From: FW021-bin31 sp964478125
GTDB taxonomy: Bacteria; Bacteroidota; Bacteroidia; Chitinophagales; Chitinophagaceae
Assembly (NCBI GenBank): GCA_964478125.1
Contig: CAYZGR010000038.1
Span: forward strand, 1-30,834
DNA: 30,834 nt
Direction of reading: 5' to 3'
The notes beneath the pieces were generated by a model. It was not told the DNA's origin. It did not search any database and was given only the letters and a program-made list of their open reading frames with translations. This document shows positions 25,483 through 30,834 of the stretch, piece after piece; position 1 is the first letter of the stretch; each line of letters opens with the position of its first letter. A program made the translations under genes and the position numbers.

Positions 25483-27042
25483 ATGGCTATGAGAATAATT
25501 TCACGCTTTAGTCTCCTTATTGTACTGTTATCAGGGGTTGGCTCATCTTTTGCCCAAACTTCAGCTTCTTTGTTTGTCCATACCGGCGATCGTCCGGAAA
25601 AGATTAGTAAATACATATATGGTATGTTTTCCGAAGATCTGGGCAGAGATATTTATGATGGATTTTGGGTAGGGGAGGATTCCAAAATTCCAAATCGAAA
25701 GGGTATCCGCCTGGATTTGATAAATGCCTTTAAAAAAATACATATCCCGGTATTGCGCTGGCCCGGCGGATGTTTTGCAGATACTTATCATTGGAGGGAT
25801 GGGATAGGACCGATGGATGAGCGCACGGCTATTGTGAACAAAGATTGGGGAATGGTTCCCGATAATAATCATTTTGGTACCCATGAATTTATGCAGCTAT
25901 GTAATATGCTGGGTAGTGAAGCTTATTTCGCAGGCAATATGGGGAGCGGTACCGTAGAGGAAATGAGCCAGTGGATAGAATATCTGAATTCACCTGTTCC
26001 CAGTGCCATTACTGCATTAAGAAAGAAGAATGGACGGGGCGAGCCCTGGAAGGTTAAATTTTGGGGTGTGGGAAATGAAAGTTGGGGATGTGGAGGCAAC
26101 ATGACTCCGGAGCATTACAGCGACCTGTATCGGCGTTATGCTACTTTTTGCCGTAATTATCCGGGCGCCCCTTTGAAAAAAATAGCCAGTGGACCGAATG
26201 GGAATGACACTCACTGGATGGAAGTCCTGATGAAAAATATCCCTCACAGGATGATGTGGGGCGTTTCTTTGCACTATTATACGATTCCTACCGGTAATTG
26301 GGGACATAAAGGTTCTGCCACTCAGTTTGATGAAAAAGAATATTTTAATACAATGAAGAATGCATTGTACATGGAGCAGATCCTCAAGGATCAGGAAGCC
26401 ATAATGGATCGTTATGATCCGAAGAAAAAAGTGGCCTTGGTTGTAGATGAATGGGGCATATGGACGGATCCCGAGCCGGCGACCAATCCCGCTTTTCTCT
26501 ATCAGCAAAACAGCTTGCGCGACGCGCTCGTCGCGGCTACTACGCTGAATATATTTAATGCGCATTGCGACCGGGTAAAGATGGCTAACCTGGCACAAAC
26601 GGTAAATGTATTACAGTCACTTGCACTGACAAGAGGCGATCAAATGCTGCTTACCCCTACTTATTATGTATTTGACCTGTATCAGGTGCATCAGGATGCT
26701 ACTTTATTACCTGTCAAACTGATCAGCCCCGATTATACGTCGGGCGATCACAAGCTTCCGGCAGTAAACGCTTCTGCTTCCATTGATTCCACGGGTGCGA
26801 TCCATATCTCTTTTGTCAACATTAATCCATCAAAGACAATAACCGTAAATACCTCTTTTGGGAATAGCCAATGGTCCGGTATAAATGGCCGGATCCTAAC
26901 TTCCGCCCATTTTGATGATTATAATTCTTTTAAAACCCCCGACAAAGTAACCCCCAAATCTTTTTCAGATGCGAAAAAAGTGGGAGATAAACTGGAGGTC
27001 CGGCTTCCACCTTTATCGGTAGTGGTGCTGGAATTGAGGTAA
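25483..27042 (+). CDS. abfA: Secreted GH51 alpha-L-arabinofuranosidase
   Basis: A 519-residue glycoside hydrolase releasing terminal alpha-L-arabinofuranosyl units from arabinan, arabinoxylan or oligosaccharides. A signal peptide of about 24 residues (FSLLIVLLSGVGSSFA|Q) sends it to the periplasm or beyond; most bacterial GH51 enzymes are cytoplasmic, but secreted ones are common in Bacteroidota. The (beta/alpha)8 barrel shows VLRWPGGCFADTYHWRDGIG (90-109), the acid/base E199 in GVGNESWGCGG, and the nucleophile E323 in VVDEWGIW. The C-terminal beta-domain ends in LPPLSVVVLELR. The start at 25483 lies about 40 nt after the predicted promoter. An overlapping ATG at 25479 is in another frame. 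It is followed after 38 bp by the truncated GH127/146 gene. Confidence 0.94.
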   Translation: MAMRIISRFSLLIVLLSGVGSSFAQTSASLFVHTGDRPEKISKYIYGMFSEDLGRDIYDGFWVGEDSKIPNRKGIRLDLINAFKKIHIPVLRWPGGCFADTYHWRDGIGPMDERTAIVNKDWGMVPDNNHFGTHEFMQLCNMLGSEAYFAGNMGSGTVEEMSQWIEYLNSPVPSAITALRKKNGRGEPWKVKFWGVGNESWGCGGNMTPEHYSDLYRRYATFCRNYPGAPLKKIASGPNGNDTHWMEVLMKNIPHRMMWGVSLHYYTIPTGNWGHKGSATQFDEKEYFNTMKNALYMEQILKDQEAIMDRYDPKKKVALVVDEWGIWTDPEPATNPAFLYQQNSLRDALVAATTLNIFNAHCDRVKMANLAQTVNVLQSLALTRGDQMLLTPTYYVFDLYQVHQDATLLPVKLISPDYTSGDHKLPAVNASASIDSTGAIHISFVNINPSKTITVNTSFGNSQWSGINGRILTSAHFDDYNSFKTPDKVTPKSFSDAKKVGDKLEVRLPPLSVVVLELR

Positions 27043-27080
27043 ATTAATTTATACTAATAGCTTAGTTTATTAAATATAGT

Positions 27081-28235
27081 ATGTTGAAGAAATTTATAGA
27101 AGCTATAATATTAGCTTTGATATGGATAAATCCTAACTTATCTTTTAGTCAAGTCAGAGACAATATATCCGGGTATGGAAAGATACAGTATTTCAAGCTT
27201 CAGGATGTCCGGTTATTAAGTAGTCCGTTCAAAAAAGCGCAACAAGCAGATTTGACCTATCTGATGAAACCGGATCCGGACAGGCTTTTGGCTCCTTATC
27301 TAAAAGAGGCCGGGCTGAAACCCAAGGCCAGAAATTACCCCAATTGGGAAAGCCGGGGGCTAGACGGACATACCGCGGGCCACTATCTTTCTGCACTGTC
27401 CATGATGTATGCTTCTACCAGTAATAAAAGGCTTTTGGAAAGAGTAAATTATATGGTGGGAGAATTAAAGCGCTGTCAGGAACAGGATCCCTCCGGATAT
27501 ATCGGCGGTGTGCCCAATGGAAAAGAAATGTGGGATAAAGTGGCTAAAGGAGAGGTGGATGCGGTAAAATCCAGATGGGTCCCCTGGTATAATATCCATA
27601 AAATTTTTTGTGGCCTGAGAGATGCGTATCTTTTTACCGGAAGCCAAAGGGCTAAAAAGATTTTGGTGAAGCTGTCAGACTGGTGCTGGGAGGAAACGCA
27701 TAATTTGACGACGGAACAAATGCAGGAGATGTTACAAACGGAATATGGAGGGATGAATAAAGTACTGGCTGATGTGGCCCGAATTACAGGAGATAAAAAG
27801 TACCTGGAACTGGCCAAGAGGTTCTCTAAACATTCTTTATTAGACCCCTTACTCAAAAAAGAAGATAAATTGACAGGCCTCCATGCCAATACACAAATCC
27901 CTATTGTTTTAGGATTCGAACGCATTGCACAAGAAACAGGAAACCAAAACTGGCAACAAGCCGCTTCTTTTTTCTGGAATACCGTGGTGTATAACCGGTC
28001 ATTGGTATTTGGGGGGAATAGCGTAGAGGAACATTTTAATCCGGTGAATGATTTCTCCAGGATGATCACCAGTTCGCAGGGACCGGAAACCTGTAAGACG
28101 TATAACATGTTAAAGCTCACCCGTATGCTTTATCAAGTTTCGGGGGATCCAAAATATATGGACTATTACGATCGTGCTTTATACAACCAGATTTTATCTA
28201 CTGAAAATCGTAAAAGAGGCGGGTTTGTCTATTAG
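27081..28235 (+). pseudogene. Truncated GH127/GH146 (DUF1680) beta-L-arabinofuranosidase
   Basis: The first 384 residues of a DUF1680 enzyme that normally has about 650-800. A signal peptide is present (FIEAIILALIWINPNLSFSQ). Conserved elements include GLDGHTAGHYLSALSMMYA, WVPWYNIHKIFCGLRDAY and TEYGGMNKVLADV. E317 in GGNSVEEHF matches the acid/base Glu322 of HypBA1, and E336 and C338 in GPETCKTYN match the zinc ligands Glu338 and Cys340. The sequence then stops after GGFVY, just where the family continues with the CC pair that supplies the nucleophile cysteine (Cys417) and a fourth ligand (Cys418). The truncated product cannot have the known mechanism. The break lies at a junction with a GH27 remnant, so a deletion is the cause. 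It follows the GH51 gene by 38 bp. Confidence 0.85.
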
Positions 28236-28332
28236 AGATTTATGGAGCAGGAAGGATTTAGGAACGTTTAGTGGGAAATACAATCAATCCGTTGAAGCAC
28301 CGGGTGCGGCGTTGTTACAAATAACCAGATAA
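28231..28332 (+). pseudogene. C-terminal remnant of a GH27 alpha-galactosidase
   Basis: In the frame next to that of the truncated GH127/146 gene, 28231-28332 encodes 33 residues opening with IRDLWSRKDLGTFSGKY and ending APGAALLQITR and a stop. RDLW..KDLG followed some 15 residues later by (H)GAxLLxI is the standard end of the C-terminal beta-domain of GH27 alpha-galactosidases. The histidine usually found before the Gly is missing. The stretch has no start of its own and adjoins the abrupt end of the GH127/146 gene, so the two are pieces brought together by one deletion that removed the rest of both genes. Confidence 0.75.
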
Positions 28333-28408
28333 AGATCCCTTTTGGCAATGAAGTTACTTGAATTATAAAATAGATTTATGTTTATTGTTTATTTAGTTAC
28401 AAACTTAA

Positions 28409-29002
28409 ATGAAGGCAGATAAAATAAGGGACTGGGTGGAGTTGATTGCATTCCACAATGATCAACAAGCTTTTAAACGATTGTTTTGGCTTTATTATGA
28501 TCCGCTTTTTCATTTTTCCAATTCCATTGTTAAATGTAAAGAGGCTGCTGAAGAAATAGTTGAAGATGTGTTCGTTGCTATATGGAAAAACCGGGGAAAG
28601 TTGCCTGAAGTGGGTAATTTAAAGGTTTATTTATACGTTTCAGTTAAGAATTATTCTATTAATTACCTGAGACGATCTAAGCCGGATTATAGCCTTAACA
28701 TGGATAACCTGGATGTTTCTCTCCTTGGCAGCATGCCTACTCCGGAGGAGATCATTATGGCGTCTGAAATGAAAAAGGCTATAGAAGCGGCGGTTCTCGA
28801 ATTGCCTCCTAAATGCCGGATGGTTTATAAGCTGGTTAAAGAAGACGGGCTTTGCCATAAAGAAGTGGCGAAAATTATGGAAATTTCCCCCCGCACGGTT
28901 GAGCATCATGTCGCATCTGCCCTTAGGAGTATTGCAAATCATATTCATATCCGTTTAAAAACGAACCGTCCGGAACATCGTAAAAATCATCAATTGAAAT
29001 AA
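28409..29002 (+). CDS. FecI-like ECF RNA polymerase sigma factor
   Basis: A 197-residue extracytoplasmic-function sigma factor. Region 2 (about 18-85) shows AFKRLFWLYYDPLFHFSNSI and AEEIVEDVFVAIWKNR, the latter being the helix that contacts core polymerase and the -10 element. Region 4 (about 128-185) shows LPPKCRMVYKLVKEDGL and the helix-turn-helix KEVAKIMEISPRTVEHHV. It is followed by a FecR gene and a SusC-type receptor gene, the standard trio by which Bacteroidota couple glycan uptake to expression of the uptake genes. The sigma factor would be held by FecR until the receptor signals. The gene starts 76 bp after the GH27 remnant. Confidence 0.93.
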   Translation: MKADKIRDWVELIAFHNDQQAFKRLFWLYYDPLFHFSNSIVKCKEAAEEIVEDVFVAIWKNRGKLPEVGNLKVYLYVSVKNYSINYLRRSKPDYSLNMDNLDVSLLGSMPTPEEIIMASEMKKAIEAAVLELPPKCRMVYKLVKEDGLCHKEVAKIMEISPRTVEHHVASALRSIANHIHIRLKTNRPEHRKNHQLK

Positions 29003-29078
29003 TCTTAAAATTTATCGACTTTTAGTAGGGGCTCTCTTATTTTTTGGTGTCTTTATAAATGAGACGGGAAATTTTGCT

Positions 29079-30215
29079 ATGGAAAAGGAAACCTTTTGGA
29101 CATTACTGGGTAAATACTTGGATGGAGAAATGACGGAGGAAGAACGGAAAATGTTTGAAAGGTTGATTCGGGAAGATAAGGCCGACCTTTCTTACCTTAT
29201 TGAAGTTCTGGAAGAGCAATGGGAGAGACCGCCGGTGAGCGATGAGTTAACGGATAAAAGGTTAAATGAAAAATGGGACCGTTTGTCCGCCAGATTATTA
29301 GCGTCTGAAGAAGATGAGAAGGAAACTCCTGATGCGGTAATTCATCCGGGTGTAAGAAGAAGCAGGAAAGTATTCCTTTTTTGGAGTAAAGTGGCGGCTG
29401 CCATTTTAATGTTGTTGGGTCTGTCTTATTATTTCTTTCAGGGTAAATTGTTGCATAAGCAGGGAGCCCGGCATGAGATAGTAGTTGGAAACGGCCATAA
29501 AAAACATATAACATTACCGGATGGCACCCGTGTCTGGCTGAATGCAGGGAGTAAATTGACTTATAATGACGGATTCGCCAGGATTAATCGGAGGATTTCC
29601 ATAGAAGGAGAAGCGTTGTTTAATGTTGAAAAAGACCCGGCCATACCTTTTGTGGTAAGTACAAAAAATATAACTATCGAAGTGCTGGGAACGGTCTTTA
29701 ATGTAGAGGCTTATCCGGAAGATTTTGATATCCAAACTACGCTGATAAGCGGCCGTATACGGGTCTCACTGAGTGAAGATTCGGGAAAAAAAATTTTATT
29801 GTCTCCTCATGAGAAACTTACGGTAAATGCTCAAGAAGGGGGTTCATTAAAGGTTAAAAAAATGAATAATGAATCAGAATCGGGTAAAAACAAGCTACGG
29901 GTTATTCCGAAATCCAATAAGTTGAAATACCAGGTACAAATGCTCCCGGTAAACCCGGTTGATAGTATTTCTTATACTGAAACAGCATGGGTACGCGGCC
30001 AGCTGGCTTTTGTGAACGAATCCTTTGGCAGCGTGGCCAAAAAGTTAGAAAGAAAGTATGATGTTCAGATCATTTTTGAAGATAAGAGGTTGAAAAATGT
30101 TTTAATGAGCGGGGTTTTTAAAAAGGAAACGGTGGAAGAAGCATTACATGTTCTTCAAATGATCACAAAATTTAATTATCAGGTTGAAGGAGATAGCATT
30201 TATATAAGAAGATAA
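29079..30215 (+). CDS. FecR-family anti-sigma factor
   Basis: A 378-residue inner-membrane regulator. The cytoplasmic N-terminal part (1-97) opens with a short helical domain (LLGKYLDGEMTEEERKMFE) that should bind the sigma factor. One membrane helix follows (about 98-121, VFLFWSKVAAAILMLLGLSY). The periplasmic FecR domain covers about 132-232 (ITLPDGTRVWLNAGSKLTYN, ISIEGEALFNVEKD, VLGTVFNVEAY). The C-terminal DUF4974 domain (about 308-378, FGSVAKKLERKYDVQIIFED) has the secretin/TonB short N-terminal fold and is similar to the STN domain of the receptor encoded next. It lies 76 bp after the sigma factor gene. Confidence 0.93.
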   Translation: MEKETFWTLLGKYLDGEMTEEERKMFERLIREDKADLSYLIEVLEEQWERPPVSDELTDKRLNEKWDRLSARLLASEEDEKETPDAVIHPGVRRSRKVFLFWSKVAAAILMLLGLSYYFFQGKLLHKQGARHEIVVGNGHKKHITLPDGTRVWLNAGSKLTYNDGFARINRRISIEGEALFNVEKDPAIPFVVSTKNITIEVLGTVFNVEAYPEDFDIQTTLISGRIRVSLSEDSGKKILLSPHEKLTVNAQEGGSLKVKKMNNESESGKNKLRVIPKSNKLKYQVQMLPVNPVDSISYTETAWVRGQLAFVNESFGSVAKKLERKYDVQIIFEDKRLKNVLMSGVFKKETVEEALHVLQMITKFNYQVEGDSIYIRR

Positions 30216-30370
30216 TCCTTCAACTTCTATATAAACAACCCCTGTTTTAGCTCAGGGTAAAAAGGGAAGAGCTGCAACCCTCCCCTAAAAAGGCTAACAG
30301 ATTGAAACCGAGTAAACCGGAAAGATCAGACACTGGCTTACTCCTATTATTAACCTCACAAACCAAAGGT

Positions 30371-30834
30371 ATGAAAAAAAATGTATTTAAGTGCATGTTT
30401 CCGGGCGGGATGGTCCCGGATTTTAAATTACTTCTTTGTATGAAGTTGACCTTTTTCCTATTATTGATCACGTTTATGCAGGTATCTGCAGAGGTATATT
30501 CACAGGGAAAATTTACGCTTGATTACAAGCATACCAGTGCAGAACGAGTTTTTTCCAGGATTCAGAAGGAAAGTGATTACCGGTTTTTTTATACTTATGA
30601 TGATATAAAAAAATTGGGTAAAGTAAATGTACAGGTTAAAAATGCCACCTTGCCGGAGATCCTGGATAATTTACTTCCCAAAGGGCTGACATACAAGATT
30701 GTTGGGGATAAGATGGTCGTAATCTCGTCGCTGGAGGGGATCAATGCGCAAATAACGGTGAAAGGCACTGTCACTGATTCTGCCGGTACACCGTTGGTGG
30801 GCGTTACCATTAAAGTAAAAGGTGAAAATAAGGG
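30371..30834 (+). CDS. SusC-type TonB-dependent receptor, 5' part
   Basis: The first 154 codons of an outer-membrane receptor that runs off the window. The ATG at 30371 gives a 23-residue lead followed by a signal peptide starting MKLTFFLLLITFMQVSAEVYSQ; an ATG at 30440 is an alternative start. The STN domain covers about 49-115 (TSAERVFSRIQKESDYRFFY, LPEILDNLLPKGLTYKIVGD) and would pass the signal to FecR. From about 128 the carboxypeptidase-D-like domain begins (ITVKGTVTDSAGTPLVGVTI), as in SusC proteins. The plug, barrel and any SusD partner are outside. The substrate is unknown; the neighbouring arabinosidase genes suggest plant glycans. Confidence 0.9.
   Translation, partial: MKKNVFKCMFPGGMVPDFKLLLCMKLTFFLLLITFMQVSAEVYSQGKFTLDYKHTSAERVFSRIQKESDYRFFYTYDDIKKLGKVNVQVKNATLPEILDNLLPKGLTYKIVGDKMVVISSLEGINAQITVKGTVTDSAGTPLVGVTIKVKGENK

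Noticed and set aside
26017..26598. Long open frame (193 codons) on the minus strand inside the GH51 gene
   Set aside because: It is the antisense shadow of an intact GH51 gene with its signal peptide and catalytic residues, and its own translation has no recognisable motif.
27476..28120. Open frame of 214 codons on the minus strand opposite the GH127/146 gene
   Set aside because: The plus strand encodes conserved DUF1680 motifs over the same bases; the antisense product is low in structure and lacks family similarity.
28338..28378. Possible promoter of the sigma factor gene (TTTTGG followed by TATAAAAT)
   Set aside because: The downstream box does not fit TAnnTTTG, and the pattern is easily produced by AT-rich sequence.
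30242..30270. CCCTG / CAGGG inverted repeat ahead of the SusC-type gene
   Set aside because: The stem is only five base pairs and no T-run follows, so it is not convincing as a terminator or attenuator.

Overview
The window reads as a chromosomal segment from a Bacteroidota bacterium, most likely the Sphingobacteriia/Chitinophagia side (Chitinophagaceae-like; genus not determinable by eye). Supporting signs are a FecI-type sigma / FecR / SusC-type receptor triad with an STN domain, a Nudix-type AraR next to an araBDA-symporter operon, a secreted GH51 arabinofuranosidase, a promoter of the TTTG-N20-TAnnTTTG type, and weak Shine-Dalgarno signals. No rRNA, tRNA, CRISPR array, insertion sequence or phage gene was recognised.

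Layout. (1) 1-4603: a PPC/DUF296 protein and type I GAPDH on +, converging on a large soluble hybrid-sensor histidine kinase on -. (2) 4604-6312: a gene-poor stretch with remains of a hexapeptide-repeat acyltransferase, then a secreted SGNH/GDSL hydrolase whose motif blocks are in circularly permuted order. (3) 6309-18267, all on -: an ABC-transporter-dependent surface-glycan locus. In transcription order it holds wzm-like permease, wzt-like ATPase with a C-terminal extension, a GT2-GT2-methyltransferase fusion, a NodB-type deacetylase and four more GT2 enzymes, all tightly packed or overlapping. After two gaps come a condensation-fold (HxxxD) acyltransferase and a small zinc-ribbon protein. 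(4) 18627-25182, on -: the arabinose operon araR, araB, araD, araA, Na+ symporter. (5) 25483-30834, on +: a secreted GH51 arabinofuranosidase, a truncated GH127/146 enzyme fused at a deletion scar to the tail of a GH27 alpha-galactosidase, then sigma factor, FecR and the start of a SusC-type TonB receptor that runs off the window.

How the parts fit. Regions 4 and 5 form an arabinan/arabinoside utilisation module. Secreted GH51 would release L-arabinose, the symporter would import it, and AraA, AraB and AraD would convert it to D-xylulose 5-phosphate. AraR, whose Nudix box has lost its catalytic glutamates, would control both divergent transcription units through two matching sites that I located: one overlapping the GH51 promoter and one in front of araB. 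Region 3 would assemble a glycan on a lipid carrier inside the cell and export it through Wzm/Wzt. The methyltransferase joined to two glycosyltransferases and overlapping wzt suggests a methyl-capped chain recognised by the Wzt C-terminal domain.

The observations most worth following are the permuted SGNH hydrolase, the paired AraR operators, the GH127/GH27 deletion junction, the three-domain fusion next to wzt, and several decayed or cryptic coding stretches at the borders between modules (5065-5447, 9148-9324, 18341-18594, 28231-28332).
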